Notes: a model not told the origin generated them from the letters alone. A stretch of 64,000 nucleotides of DNA from Streptomyces malaysiensis subsp. samsunensis (GCF_024519315.1 NZ_JANIIC010000035.1:47195-111194), one strand, 5' to 3'; positions 16,505 through 25,611 are shown, counted from the first letter of the stretch. Program-made: numbers and translations.

Positions 16505-17260
16505 ATGACCGCAGTGCGCGGAACAGCCGTGGACATCCCCACCCAGGACGGCATCGCCGATGCCTACCTGGTCCATCCCGACGACACCGACCGCCACCCG
16601 GCCGTTCTGCTGTACATGGACGCGTTCGGCCTCCGGCCCCATCTGCGGGGGATGGCCGACCGTCTGGCCGCGGCCGGTTACACCGTGCTGGTGCCCAACA
16701 TCTTCTACCGACACGGGCGCGCTCCCGTGGTGGAGCTGCCCGACTTCATCGACCCCGCGGCGCGTCCGCAGCTCTTCGAGCACATCATGCCGATCGTGCG
16801 GGAGCTCACTCCCGAGCGCGCGATGAGCGACGCCGGTGCCTATCTCGACTGGCTGGCCTCCTGCCCGCAGGCCACCGACGGGCCCGTGGGGCTCACCGGC
16901 TACTGCATGGGTGCCGGGCTGGCGTTGCGCACCGCCGGAACCTACCCCGACCGCGTCGCCGCGGCGGGCGGATTCCACGGTGGCAATCTGGCCACGGAGG
17001 CGCCGGACAGCCCGCACACGGTGGCCGGGCGGATCACCGCCGAGCTGTACTTCGGCCACGCGGACCAGGATCGCTCCCTTCCGCCCGAGCAGATCGAGCG
17101 CCTGGACAAGGCCCTCACCGAGGCCGGTGTCCGCCACCACGCCGAGGTCTACGCGGGCGCCCAGCACGGCTACACCCAGGCGGACACCGTCGCCTACAAC
17201 GCCGAGGCCGCGGAACGCCACTGGGAGGCCCTGCTCGACCTCTTCGGCCGCACCCTCTGA
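16505..17260 (+). CDS. Dienelactone hydrolase family protein
   Basis: This is a cytoplasmic alpha/beta-hydrolase (251 aa). The cysteine nucleophile lies in TGYCMGAG, the acid in YFGHADQD and the histidine in GAQHGYT, as in carboxymethylenebutenolidase-like enzymes. The start ATG at 16505 has GGAGGAAAGG upstream. The 187-bp leader holds an 11-bp direct repeat, GTCCGGTACGC at 16455-16465 and 16472-16482, possibly regulatory. The substrate is unknown. Convergent with the beta-lactamase-like gene downstream. Confidence 0.92.
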   Translation: MTAVRGTAVDIPTQDGIADAYLVHPDDTDRHPAVLLYMDAFGLRPHLRGMADRLAAAGYTVLVPNIFYRHGRAPVVELPDFIDPAARPQLFEHIMPIVRELTPERAMSDAGAYLDWLASCPQATDGPVGLTGYCMGAGLALRTAGTYPDRVAAAGGFHGGNLATEAPDSPHTVAGRITAELYFGHADQDRSLPPEQIERLDKALTEAGVRHHAEVYAGAQHGYTQADTVAYNAEAAERHWEALLDLFGRTL

Positions 17261-17312
17261 CCACGGCGCCGCGGACGATCAACGGCAGCTCCGTGCGCTT
17301 CCAGCGGAGCGC

Positions 17313-18215
17313 TCAGAGCTGCCGGAGGTGGTCACGCAGGGTGCGGGCCACCTGTGCCATGAGGGCTTCGGCGCCGGGCTGGGAGTTGGCGGGCACCAGT
17401 GACTCGGTGAGCACGGCGATGGCGAACGCCTGACCGTCGGAGTGCTCGACGATGCCGATCTCATGGCGGAGGTTGAGAAGGGTGCCGGTCTTGGAGGACC
17501 AAGTGGTGGCGTCGGAGCTGAAGTCCGGGGCGAGCCGGTGCCGCAGCACGTTATGGGCCATCAGATCGCGCACCCGCAGCGCCACTTCGGGGTGGATGGC
17601 CGATGGTGTCCACAGGGCCTGGAGCAGCTCCACATAGGCGCGTGCGCTGCCGGTGTTGGCACGGGTGGTGTCCAGCTGCGGCACCCGGTGGCCGCGGCCG
17701 CCGGTACCGGCGTCGATGGCGAGGGCGTGGGCCAGATGCGCCTGTGCGGCGTCGAAGCGTTCCACGGGGGTTTCGGACAGTTCGCGCATGCCGTGCCGGA
17801 CGGTGATGCCACGCAGCCCGAGCTCGTGGAGGATCTCGGCGACCCGGGCGGGTGGGGTGAGGTCGAACAGCGCGTCGGCCGACGTTCCGTCGCTCACACA
17901 GGTGCTCAGATAGAGCAGATCGTCGATCGCGATCCGGGCGGGGTGGCGGAACCGGCTCAGTCCGGTGGGGCCCGGTGTGGTGATCCGTCCGGGCGGCACA
18001 TCGAGCATCGTCGCGCCGTCGAGTTCACCGCGCCGGATGCGCTCCACCGTCGCCAGTGCGAGCGGGACCTTGACCAGGGAGGCGGAGGGCAGCTGGGTGT
18101 CCGGGTCGATCCCCAGCTCGTCCCCCGTGTGGAGATCCCGTACGAGCAGACAGCCGTGCAGACCGCCGTCGCGCAGCTGCCCGCGCAGATCGCGCAGCAG
18201 TGCCTCGGTGCTCAC
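17313..18215 (-). CDS. blaB: BlaB-like serine penicillin-recognising protein
   Basis: This is a cytoplasmic protein (300 aa, no signal peptide) with the fold of class A beta-lactamases. S46-L-V-K49 is the SxxK motif, SDG replaces SDN (CVSDGTSAD), and KTG is in WSSKTGTLLNL. It overlaps the LysR gene upstream by 4 bp, and a secreted beta-lactamase gene is divergent beyond that. This is the order of the Streptomyces cacaoi blaB-blaA/blaL locus, where BlaB is needed with BlaA for beta-lactam induction rather than for hydrolysis. I infer the same role by position and motifs. Confidence 0.8.
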   Translation of the reverse strand: MSTEALLRDLRGQLRDGGLHGCLLVRDLHTGDELGIDPDTQLPSASLVKVPLALATVERIRRGELDGATMLDVPPGRITTPGPTGLSRFRHPARIAIDDLLYLSTCVSDGTSADALFDLTPPARVAEILHELGLRGITVRHGMRELSETPVERFDAAQAHLAHALAIDAGTGGRGHRVPQLDTTRANTGSARAYVELLQALWTPSAIHPEVALRVRDLMAHNVLRHRLAPDFSSDATTWSSKTGTLLNLRHEIGIVEHSDGQAFAIAVLTESLVPANSQPGAEALMAQVARTLRDHLRQL

Positions 18216-19114
18216 GCCACGCCCCCTTCCGCGGTGTCCGTCCCGGTGCCCGCGCCGAGGCAGCGGGCGATGGCGCCGCCCAGGCGCCCTTCGATGTGCT
18301 GCGGATTGCCGTCCGCGGCGGCGGTGAGCGCGAATCCGCGGCTGAGTGTGATCTCACCGATGGGCCGCCACGTCAGGGCGAGTTCATCCGCCTGGGCGGG
18401 AGAGCACAGCAACAGGTCCCGGGTGCAGAGGACTTCGGCGGCCGCGGTGGTCAGATCGGTGGCGGCCACGAGCTGTGCGGGCCGCAGGCCGACCGCGTCG
18501 CGCAGCCGGGTCAGCGGGTCGCGGATATGCGGCACATCGTCCTCCGGCTGGATCCAGATACGGCGGGCCGGGGCCGGCGAGGCCCGGCCGACCCGCAGTG
18601 TCTCGAGATAGACCCGCCGCACACCGGGGTCCTGGACTCCGGCGAGCCCGAGCGGCACGGACCACGTGGCCTCGTCCGCGGGCACCGCGAGCAGGGCGGC
18701 CCGCACCTGCTGCGCATGGATGAGCTCCAGGCGCCGGGCGGGCGCCGCCACGCGGAGATCGAGGGTGACTCCGTGCCCACGCGCCTCGGCGACCAGGTGG
18801 GCGAGCCCGGACGTGGAGCAGATACCGGGCACCGCGAGCCGCCACGGCTTGCGCTTGGCGGCCTCCGCCTCGTCCAGCAGCACATCGGCCGCCTGTACGA
18901 GCTGTCTGGCCACCGGAAGCATCTCCCGCCCGAACGGGGTGAGTACGGCCCGCCGTGAGGTGCGCTCGAAGAGCTGCTCCCCGAAGCGCTCCTCCAGCGC
19001 GGCCACCCGACGGCTGGCCACCGACTGGGACATCCGGGCAGCGGCCGCCCCGACGGTGAAACTTCCGCGCTCGCTCACACTGACGAACGCCCGGCACACT
19101 CCCACCAGATCCAC
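18212..19114 (-). CDS. blaA: LysR-family regulator, BlaA-like
   Basis: This is a LysR-type activator of 300 aa. The N-terminal winged helix (FVSVSERGSFTVGAAAARMS, then QSVASRRVAALEERFG) is followed by an effector-binding domain. It is divergent from the beta-lactamase gene (167 bp between the starts) and translationally coupled to the BlaB-like gene by an ATGA overlap. In S. cacaoi, BlaA binds the blaA/blaL intergenic region and activates both units. The best candidate site here is at 19126-19140, just upstream of the start. Confidence 0.85.
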   Translation of the reverse strand: MDLVGVCRAFVSVSERGSFTVGAAAARMSQSVASRRVAALEERFGEQLFERTSRRAVLTPFGREMLPVARQLVQAADVLLDEAEAAKRKPWRLAVPGICSTSGLAHLVAEARGHGVTLDLRVAAPARRLELIHAQQVRAALLAVPADEATWSVPLGLAGVQDPGVRRVYLETLRVGRASPAPARRIWIQPEDDVPHIRDPLTRLRDAVGLRPAQLVAATDLTTAAAEVLCTRDLLLCSPAQADELALTWRPIGEITLSRGFALTAAADGNPQHIEGRLGGAIARCLGAGTGTDTAEGGVA

Positions 19115-19125
19115 ATCCGCACCCT

Positions 19126-19140
19126 ATGCCAGATCCGCAT
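19126..19140. promoter_or_regulatory. Candidate LysR (T-N11-A) box for the bla divergon
   Basis: ATGCCAGATCCGCAT has perfect ATGC/GCAT arms around 7 bp and satisfies the T-N11-A rule. A further GCAT lies at about 19153-19156, so a multi-site operator is possible. It is 12 bp upstream of the LysR start and ~140 bp from the beta-lactamase start. Confidence 0.5.
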
Positions 19141-19281
19141 GAAGAAGCGCATGAGCGTATTGGACCGCATAGCCGTCCGAAGGCGAGGGTGGCTCCGACG
19201 CCCACGACCACGCCCCGCGGGGGCCGGGTCGTCTCATCCCCTGTGCGCTCCGCGTGATGGGGCCAACCGGAGGTTCTGACC

Positions 19282-20247
19282 ATGCGATTCACCCGTGCCC
19301 GGCACACCGCTGTCGGCGCGCTCGCCGCGCTCGCGCTGCTCGCCCCGCTGACGGCCTGCGGCCAGGACGAGTCCTCGGACACATCGGGGGCCTCGAATGC
19401 CTCGGCCTCGTCGTCCACATCCGCGGAGAGGGCGAGTACGAGGAGTCCTGGCGCGGACACGAAGGCGTTCACCGGTGAGTTCAAGAAGCTGGAGCGCGCC
19501 CACGACGCGCGGCTGGGGGTCTACGCCATCGACACCGGCACCGGCCATGAGGTGGCGTATCGCGATGGCGAACGGTTCGCCTACGCCTCCACGTTCAAGG
19601 CGCTGGCCGCCGGTGCCGTACTGCGGAAGTACTCGCTGAGCGGACTGGACCGGGTGATCAAGTACTCCAAGGACGACCTGGTCGACAACTCCCCCGTGAC
19701 CGAGAAACACGTGGACACCGGGATGAGCCTGGGCGCGCTGTGCGACGCCGCCGTGCGCTACAGCGACAACACCGCGGCCAATCTGCTCTTCGACGAGCTC
19801 GGCGGGCCGGGGGGTCTGGACGCCATCCTCGAGAAGATGGGCGACGGCGTCATCCAAATGGAGCACTACGAGCCGGAGTTGAGCCGATGGGTGCCCGGCT
19901 CCACAGCCGACACGACCACCCCGCGGGCGATGGCCAAGGACCTGCGCGCGTTCGTCCTCGGTGACGCCCTCGGCAAGGGAGAGCGCGCGCAGCTCACGAA
20001 GTGGCTGCGGACCAACACCACCGGGGACGAGCTCATCAGGGCCGGGGTGCCCAAGGGCTGGGTGGTCGGCGACAAGACCGGAAGCGGCAGCTACTACGGC
20101 GCCCGCAACGACATCGCCGTGGTGTGGCCTCCCGACGCCGCTCCCATCGTCATGTCGATCATGTCGTACCGCGGCGACAAGGACGCCGACTACGACGAGA
20201 AGCTGATCGCGGAAGCCGCGTCCGTGGTGGCCGACACGCTGTCGTAG
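19282..20247 (+). CDS. blaL: Class A beta-lactamase (lipoprotein)
   Basis: This is a secreted serine beta-lactamase (321 aa). A signal peptide ends in lipobox LTAC with C26, followed by a Ser/Thr-rich linker to ~60. Active-site motifs are S103-T-F-K106, S161-D-N163, the omega-loop E197-PEL-S201 and K265-T-G267. Position 201 corresponds to Ambler 170, normally Asn and here Ser; this substitution occurs in some actinobacterial class A enzymes and can affect deacylation. A good ribosome site (GGAGG at 19269-19273) precedes the ATG. It is regulated in all likelihood by the divergent blaA/blaB-like operon. Confidence 0.93.
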   Translation: MRFTRARHTAVGALAALALLAPLTACGQDESSDTSGASNASASSSTSAERASTRSPGADTKAFTGEFKKLERAHDARLGVYAIDTGTGHEVAYRDGERFAYASTFKALAAGAVLRKYSLSGLDRVIKYSKDDLVDNSPVTEKHVDTGMSLGALCDAAVRYSDNTAANLLFDELGGPGGLDAILEKMGDGVIQMEHYEPELSRWVPGSTADTTTPRAMAKDLRAFVLGDALGKGERAQLTKWLRTNTTGDELIRAGVPKGWVVGDKTGSGSYYGARNDIAVVWPPDAAPIVMSIMSYRGDKDADYDEKLIAEAASVVADTLS

Positions 20248-20273
20248 CACGTCTGCCCCGCGTGGCCGAGGGG

Positions 20274-21035
20274 TCAGCCGCGGAGGAAGTACAGGACGGT
20301 CATCGTCACCGCGGTGGCCAGAATGACGCTCCGCAGCAGCCACGCGGGGAGCCGACGGGCGACATGCGCCCCGGCCACACCACCGGCCACCGCGCCGACC
20401 AGCATGGTGGTGAGCAGAAGCGGTGCGCTCAGCGCGTCCGAGGCGAAGAGGAACAGCCCGGTCGCGCTGAGATAGATGGCCGCGATCTGGGCGACCCGCA
20501 TCGGGTTGCCGGCCGAGGTGTCCAGGCCGAGCCCGATGCTCCACACGGCCAGCATCATGATGCCTACGGCACCGCCGAAGTATCCGCCGTACACGGCGAG
20601 GAGCAGCTGGCCGAGCAGCACGGCCCGGGGACTCATCCCCACCGCATGGCCCCTCGCGTCGCTCACCGCACGGGACACCCGGCGCCCGAAGGCCAGGACC
20701 ACCGTGGCGAAGGCGAGCAGCCAGGGCAGCGCGGCGTCGAAGGACACCGCGGGCAGCACCAGCAGCAGACCGGCGCCGAGCAGGCCACCGATCACACTGA
20801 CCGCTGTCAGCGACCGTGTGGACGTGTCGCCGACCGGGGTGAGGTCGCGCCGGTACACCCACGCGCTCGCCACGGTCCCGGGCACGAGGGCCACGGTCGA
20901 GGACGCGTTGGCCGTCACGGGGGACAGACCGGCCGCGACCAGGGCGGGGAGCGCCACGAACGTGCCCCCGCCCCCGACCGCGTTCAACGCCCCGGCGGCC
21001 ACACCCGCCAGCAGGACAAGCAATATCTCGGACAC
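20274..21035 (-). CDS. TauE/SafE family sulfite/anion exporter
   Basis: This is an integral membrane protein (253 aa) with about eight helices arranged as two repeated halves. Glycine-rich signatures are GVAAGALNAVGGGGTFVALP in the first half and YGGYFGGAVGIMML in the second, both diagnostic of TauE/SafE exporters of sulfite or sulfonate-like anions. The GTG start at 21035 is divergent from a LysR gene starting 85 bp away, which probably regulates it. It is convergent with the beta-lactamase gene, with 26 bp between the stops. Confidence 0.92.
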   Translation of the reverse strand: MSEILLVLLAGVAAGALNAVGGGGTFVALPALVAAGLSPVTANASSTVALVPGTVASAWVYRRDLTPVGDTSTRSLTAVSVIGGLLGAGLLLVLPAVSFDAALPWLLAFATVVLAFGRRVSRAVSDARGHAVGMSPRAVLLGQLLLAVYGGYFGGAVGIMMLAVWSIGLGLDTSAGNPMRVAQIAAIYLSATGLFLFASDALSAPLLLTTMLVGAVAGGVAGAHVARRLPAWLLRSVILATAVTMTVLYFLRG

Positions 21036-21119
21036 CCGCAGAGCATCGCGCCATCGCCCGCGGGCTCACAATGCGTGATCCACGTAGCCGGCACAAGGCT
21101 GTGCCATAGGCTCATCAGA

Positions 21120-22043
21120 GTGCGTTATGACCTGGATGATCTGCGGCTCTTCCGTCACATCGTGGCGGAGGGCTCGATCACGGCGGGCGCCCGCCGGATG
21201 CATCTGAGCCTGCCGTCGGCCAGCGCGAGGGTGCGCTCGCTGGAACACCACGCGGGCGTGGCCCTGCTGATCCGCGAACGGCGGGGAGTGCGTCCCACCC
21301 CGGCGGGCACGGCGCTGGCCCGCCACGCACGGGACGTTCTCGCCCAGACGGCACGCCTGGAGAGCGCCGTGGCGAGCTACGCCCGGCCCCCGACCGCCCC
21401 GCTGACCCTGTTGGGCGGCGGCTCCGCGATGCATCGGCTCGTGCCACGGGCCCTGGTCTCGTTCCTCCGCGCACACCCGGACGTCGACGTCGCGGCGTCC
21501 GAGAGCCGCACCCCACGAACCGTGCGGATGCTCGCCGACGGCGAGGCGGACCTGGGCGTCGTGCTCGACAACGAGGCCCGCGACTGCGGTCTCACCATGG
21601 AACCGCTCGGCGATGACTCCCTGGTGGTGATCGGCCAGCCCGGCGGGATCCTCGCGGGGCGCACCGCGGTGGCCTACCGCGAGGTGGCCGAGCATCCGCT
21701 CGTGGGGCTCGACTCCGGCTCATCGCTGCGGCGCTGGATCGAGAAGAACCTCGGCCCGCACGCCCCGGCGGTGCGCTATCGCACCACCGTCGCCCACCTC
21801 AACACGCTGGTGTCCCTCGCGGCCGCCGGCGTGGGACTCGCCGTCGTGCCACGCCGTGTCCTCGCCCCCTCCCAGCCGCTCGATGTGTGCGAGCTCCGGG
21901 ATCCCTGGTCGCACCGCCGCCATCTGCTGGCCTGGGGTGTGAAGGCTCAGGCTCCGTCCACCGCCACCGCGGCACTCGCCGAGCACCTGCGCCACGCGGC
22001 CATGTCCGAGCCGGAAGGTGGCGAGGGCGTTCCGGCGATGTGA
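21120..22043 (+). CDS. LysR-family transcriptional regulator
   Basis: This is a 307-aa LysR regulator with an N-terminal winged helix (DLRLFRHIVAEGSITAGARR, SLPSASARVRSLEHHAG) and a substrate-binding domain. The second-domain motif LVSLAAAGVGLAVVPRRVL is intact. The GTG start at 21120 puts the helix-turn-helix at the usual distance from the N-terminus; the long open frame upstream is non-coding. It is divergent from the TauE/SafE exporter, the probable target, with a short shared promoter region of 84 bp. Confidence 0.92.
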   Translation: MRYDLDDLRLFRHIVAEGSITAGARRMHLSLPSASARVRSLEHHAGVALLIRERRGVRPTPAGTALARHARDVLAQTARLESAVASYARPPTAPLTLLGGGSAMHRLVPRALVSFLRAHPDVDVAASESRTPRTVRMLADGEADLGVVLDNEARDCGLTMEPLGDDSLVVIGQPGGILAGRTAVAYREVAEHPLVGLDSGSSLRRWIEKNLGPHAPAVRYRTTVAHLNTLVSLAAAGVGLAVVPRRVLAPSQPLDVCELRDPWSHRRHLLAWGVKAQAPSTATAALAEHLRHAAMSEPEGGEGVPAM

Positions 22044-22067
22044 ACCCGGGGCCCCGCGGGGGCTGGA

Positions 22068-22514
22068 TCAGTGCCGAGCGCATCCGGTGTCGAGGCGGCG
22101 CAGTTCGCGTACGCCGTCCGCGAGCGTGCGGTCGCCCAGCGACCCGAGCACCGCCTCCTCGGCCTCGACGGTGAGCGCGGCGAAGTACTCACCGGCGTGC
22201 GCGGTCACCGCGCACACGGGCTCCACCCCCGGTGAGGGAGCCCACAGGGGCTTGTCGCCGACGGCACAGCGGTAGATCTCGGCCAGGGTGATCCGGTCGG
22301 CCGGCCGCCCCAGCCTCGCCCCACCCGTACGGCCCTTGACGCAGACCGCCAGCCCCTCGTCCGTCAGCGGGACGAGGAGCTTCCGGACCAGGCTCGGGTT
22401 GGCGTGCAGCCGGTGGGCCAGTTCGGCGGAGCTCAGCGGCGCGGAGCCGTTCTCGGCGGCCACGGCGAGGAACAGCATCAGCTGGAGCGCACGGGAGAAC
22501 CGGATGTCCAACAC
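22068..22514 (-). CDS. Rrf2-family transcriptional regulator
   Basis: This is a 148-aa winged-helix regulator (VLDIRFSRALQLMLFLAVAA, then ELAHRLHANPSLVRKLLVPL). Several cysteines occur in the second half (GLAVCVKG, IYRCAVG, EPVCAVT, DTGCARH), but not in the three-Cys spacing of NsrR or IscR, so Fe-S binding is uncertain. The GTG start at 22514 has GGAGG about 8 nt upstream. It is divergent from an old yellow enzyme gene, a common pairing in which Rrf2 represses a flavin reductase in response to electrophiles or redox stress. Confidence 0.9.
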   Translation of the reverse strand: MLDIRFSRALQLMLFLAVAAENGSAPLSSAELAHRLHANPSLVRKLLVPLTDEGLAVCVKGRTGGARLGRPADRITLAEIYRCAVGDKPLWAPSPGVEPVCAVTAHAGEYFAALTVEAEEAVLGSLGDRTLADGVRELRRLDTGCARH

Positions 22515-22591
22515 ATTCGCCACCTCCGCCCGCGGATCGGGGCACAGCCTACTCGACGGTGCCGTTCCGCCCTTCCCCTGAAAAGCAATCA

Positions 22592-22624
22592 ATACAGTTG
22601 CAGTTTACGGCGTGAAAATTGTAT
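22592..22624. promoter_or_regulatory. Candidate Rrf2 operator before the ene-reductase
   Basis: ATACAGTT (22592-22599) and AATTGTAT (22617-22624) form an imperfect inverted repeat in a conspicuously AT-rich island between the divergent Rrf2 and old yellow enzyme genes. Its position upstream of both starts fits joint control. Confidence 0.45.
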
Positions 22625-22691
22625 CTTTCAGACTCACACTTTCGAGCTCCGGGTAAGCCACCCCGGAGTGACACGGCAGGAGAGCGACACG

Positions 22692-23810
22692 GTGAACACC
22701 CGCCTGACCACGGCACTGTCCCGCCCGTTCGCACTGGGTTCGGCCAAGCTGCCGAACCGGATCGCCATGGCCCCCATGACCCGTGGGCACTCCCCCGACG
22801 GCATTCCCGGTGAGGACGTCGCCGCCTACTACGCACGCCGGGCCGCGGCGGGGACCGGCCTGATCATCACCGAGGGCACCACCGTCGACCACCGGTCCGC
22901 CGGCTATATCGACGGCGTCCCCCGGTTCCACGGCGAGGAGCAACTGGCCGGGTGGCGAAAGGTCGTCGACGCCGTGCACACCCACGGTGGCGCGATCATG
23001 CCCCAGCTCTGGCACGTGGGCATACAGCGGCCCGCGGGGGCGCCGCCGTTCCCCGACGCCCCGTCCGTGAGCCCGTCCGGGGTCGCGCTGGACGGCACGC
23101 CCGGCGCGGGCGAGACCATGACCCTCGCCGACATCGACGCCGTCATCGGCGCCTTCGCCGAGGCCGCGGGGGCGGCCGAGCGGATCGGTTTCGACGGTGT
23201 GGAGCTGCATGGCGCGCACGGCTATCTCATCGACCAGTTCCTCTGGGAGCGCACCAACCGGCGCACCGACGCCTACGGTGGCGATCCGGCCTCCCGGACC
23301 ACATTCGCCGCCGACCTCGTGGCCGCCATCCGCGAGCGGGTGGCGCCGGACTTCCCCGTCGTCCTGCGGTTCTCCCAGTGGAAGGCCGACCACTACGACA
23401 CCCGGCTCGCCGAGAACCCCAAGGAGCTGGAAGCCGTGCTCACCCCGCTGGCGGAGGCCGGGGTCGACGCGTTCCACGCCTCCGGGCGGCGCTACTGGCA
23501 GCCGGAGTTCCCGGACACGGGATCGGACCTGAACATCGCCGGATGGGCGAAGAAGGTCACCGGCAAGCCGGTCATCACCGTCGGCTCGGTCGGCCTGGAC
23601 AGCGTCTTCCAACCCGGCTCCCTCTCCGGCGCGAACGCGGCCGTGGAGACCATCGACCGGCTCCTGGACCGTCTGGAGCGGGACGAGTTCGATCTCGTCG
23701 CGGTGGGGCGCGCCCTGCTCGCCGACCCCGAGTGGGCCGACAAGGTCCTGAACGGCCGGATGAGCGAACTCATTCCGTTCACCAAGGACGCCGTGGCGAC
23801 GCTGCACTGA
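22692..23810 (+). CDS. NADH:flavin oxidoreductase / old yellow enzyme (alkene reductase)
   Basis: This is an FMN-dependent TIM-barrel ene-reductase (372 aa). The N-terminus reads FALGSAKLPNRIAMAPMTRG. Other OYE signatures are the active-site loop GFDGVELHGAHGYLIDQFLW, TNRRTDAYGG for phosphate/flavin binding and a C-terminal DLVAVGRALLADPEW. It reduces activated C=C bonds with NAD(P)H; the natural substrate is unknown. The GTG start at 22692 follows GGAGAG. It is likely controlled by the divergent Rrf2 regulator. Convergent with the glycoside hydrolase gene, with a strong hairpin between. Confidence 0.94.
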   Translation: MNTRLTTALSRPFALGSAKLPNRIAMAPMTRGHSPDGIPGEDVAAYYARRAAAGTGLIITEGTTVDHRSAGYIDGVPRFHGEEQLAGWRKVVDAVHTHGGAIMPQLWHVGIQRPAGAPPFPDAPSVSPSGVALDGTPGAGETMTLADIDAVIGAFAEAAGAAERIGFDGVELHGAHGYLIDQFLWERTNRRTDAYGGDPASRTTFAADLVAAIRERVAPDFPVVLRFSQWKADHYDTRLAENPKELEAVLTPLAEAGVDAFHASGRRYWQPEFPDTGSDLNIAGWAKKVTGKPVITVGSVGLDSVFQPGSLSGANAAVETIDRLLDRLERDEFDLVAVGRALLADPEWADKVLNGRMSELIPFTKDAVATLH

Positions 23811-23871
23811 CAGGGCCCGCGGCCGGGGGCGCCACTGCGCCTCGTCGCCCCGGGAGGGGCGGAAGGGGGAT

Positions 23872-23908
23872 CGGCGCCGGCCGACACGGGGGAGTCCGGC
23901 CGGCGCCG
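23872..23908. terminator. Bidirectional hairpin terminator (12-bp stem)
   Basis: CGGCGCCGGCCG and CGGCCGGCGCCG pair perfectly around a 13-nt loop, between the convergent stops of the ene-reductase and the GH5 gene. Confidence 0.8.
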
Positions 23909-23961
23909 AGCACGGGGTGCGATGTAGTTTAACATTTCACCACTGCCGCGGATTCCCCAGC

Positions 23962-25611
23962 CTAGCCGGTGGCGCAGGCGCCCCCGTTGAGGGTGAAGGC
24001 GGTCGGCACCGAATTGGTGGCGCCCCTGTCCGCGGTGAAGCCCAGGGTGACCGAGCCGCGGGCGGGGATGGTGGCGGTGTACGAGGCGGGGGTGACGGTC
24101 ACCGCGGCGCCGGTCTGCCGGGGCGTACCGCCCCACATATTGGTGATGACCTGGCCATTGGCGAAGCTGAACGCCAGAGTCCAGTCGGTGATGGCGGCGG
24201 TGCCGGTGTTGCGGACGGCGATCTCGCCCTGGAAGCCATTGCCCCATTCATCGGCCACGCGATAGCCGACCGAGCAGCCGGCGTCGGGGCCACCGCCGTT
24301 CTTGGTGGTGACGTCGACCGTGGCCGAGCGCGCCGAGCGGTTGCCGGCCGCGTCCCGGGCATAGACCGCGAAGGTGTAGGAGGTGGCGGCGGTGAGGCCG
24401 GTGAGCGTTGCCGTGGTGCCGGTCGAGGTGGCGACCCTCGTCTCGGCGCCGCCGCCGACACGGACCACGTCATAGGCGGTGACACCCACATTGTCGGTGA
24501 CGGCGGGCCAGCCGAGGGTGGCGGAGGTGGCCGTCACGGCCGACGCGGTGGGGGCGCCGGGGGTGCTGGGCGCCCGGGTGTCGCCGCCGGAGCCGCCGCC
24601 GTAGACGGTGGCCTCGCGGGAGGTCTCGGCGATGCCATTGGGCCCGTTGAAGACGCGCTTGCCCCAGTCGGTGAGCCTGCCCGGGTCGAAGTCGGTGGCC
24701 AGGTCCAGGATCGGGTCGGTGTTGCCGCTCCAGGACCAGGCCAGATAGCCGAGCTTCAACTGCTGGGCGGTGGCCATCATGGTGTTCTCGTCCGGGTCGC
24801 CGTATTGGTCGGGGGGTCCGCCGAACTCGCCGATGAGGATGGGCAGTTCGGCGTCGACGAAGGCGTTGAGATAGTCGGTGATCTCCTGTGCCGTGTCATA
24901 GACGCTGTACATGTGGATCGAGAAGATCAGGTTGCCGGTGGAGTCGGCGTCGTAGACGGTCCGCGCGTTGGTGCGCATGACGTTCTGCCAGTCCTGCCCC
25001 CAGTTGGGGGCGTCCACCATGATGGTGTGCTGGAATCCGGCGTTGCGCAGCTTCTGCACGGCGGCGACAGTGGGGGCGGTCCAGCCGGCCGGGTCGGTGT
25101 TGCCCCAGGGCTCATTGCCGATGTTGATGAGGACGTAGTTCTCCTGGCCGGTGAGCACGCTCTTGAGGCCGATCCAGTAGTCGGCCGCCTGGTCGAGCGA
25201 ACCGGCCGCGGCATCCTCGCCGTAGCCGGTGGTGTCGTGCACCTCCAGTACGCAGATGAGCCGGTTGGCCTTGCACTGGGCGATGATGGCGGCCACGTCC
25301 TCGGGGCTGTTCTTGCTCCAGCGGTGGCCGTCGGAGAGGACGACCCGGACGGTGTTGGCGCCCAGGGCCTTGATATCGGCCAGCGACCGCGTCTCGCCCG
25401 GGTACCAGGCGTGGGCGTGGTTGACACCGCGCATGACGAAGTCGTTGCCGTTGCCCTCCAGCAGACGGCCGTCGCCGATGTGCAGCCCCGTCGCCAGAGT
25501 GGCCGACGGCCGGGCCGGGTCGGCATGGGCGGTCCGGCCGAGACCCGCGATCCCGAAAAGGCTGACCAACAAGGCCAGTAAGGCGGCCAGGGATCTCTTC
25601 CGTCTCATCAT
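23962..25611 (-). CDS. Secreted GH5 beta-mannanase/cellulase with FN3 and CBM2
   Basis: This is a secreted polysaccharidase (549 aa) with a signal peptide of 1-30 (cleavage near AHA). The GH5 domain (~40-330) has acid/base E167 in INIGNEPWG and nucleophile E262 in ILIGEFGG. A fibronectin type III domain (~350-437) and a C-terminal cellulose-binding CBM2 (~445-549, ending with a Cys) follow. The pattern GVNHAHAWYP best matches GH5_8 endo-beta-mannanases. Codon 11 is TTA (25579-25581), so expression should need bldA. A perfect CebR-type box lies 44 bp upstream of the ATG, so cello-oligosaccharide induction is likely. Confidence 0.93.
   Translation of the reverse strand: MMRRKRSLAALLALLVSLFGIAGLGRTAHADPARPSATLATGLHIGDGRLLEGNGNDFVMRGVNHAHAWYPGETRSLADIKALGANTVRVVLSDGHRWSKNSPEDVAAIIAQCKANRLICVLEVHDTTGYGEDAAAGSLDQAADYWIGLKSVLTGQENYVLINIGNEPWGNTDPAGWTAPTVAAVQKLRNAGFQHTIMVDAPNWGQDWQNVMRTNARTVYDADSTGNLIFSIHMYSVYDTAQEITDYLNAFVDAELPILIGEFGGPPDQYGDPDENTMMATAQQLKLGYLAWSWSGNTDPILDLATDFDPGRLTDWGKRVFNGPNGIAETSREATVYGGGSGGDTRAPSTPGAPTASAVTATSATLGWPAVTDNVGVTAYDVVRVGGGAETRVATSTGTTATLTGLTAATSYTFAVYARDAAGNRSARSATVDVTTKNGGGPDAGCSVGYRVADEWGNGFQGEIAVRNTGTAAITDWTLAFSFANGQVITNMWGGTPRQTGAAVTVTPASYTATIPARGSVTLGFTADRGATNSVPTAFTLNGGACATG

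Noticed and set aside
17284..17323. GGCAGCTC/GAGCTGCC inverted repeat between dienelactone hydrolase and blaB-like genes
   Set aside because: The arms are only 8 bp with a 24-nt loop and overlap the coding end, too weak to call a terminator.
20001..21119. Long plus-strand extension upstream of the LysR gene
   Set aside because: It overlaps the beta-lactamase end and the antisense of the TauE/SafE gene. The helix-turn-helix starts at the GTG at 21120, as expected for LysR.
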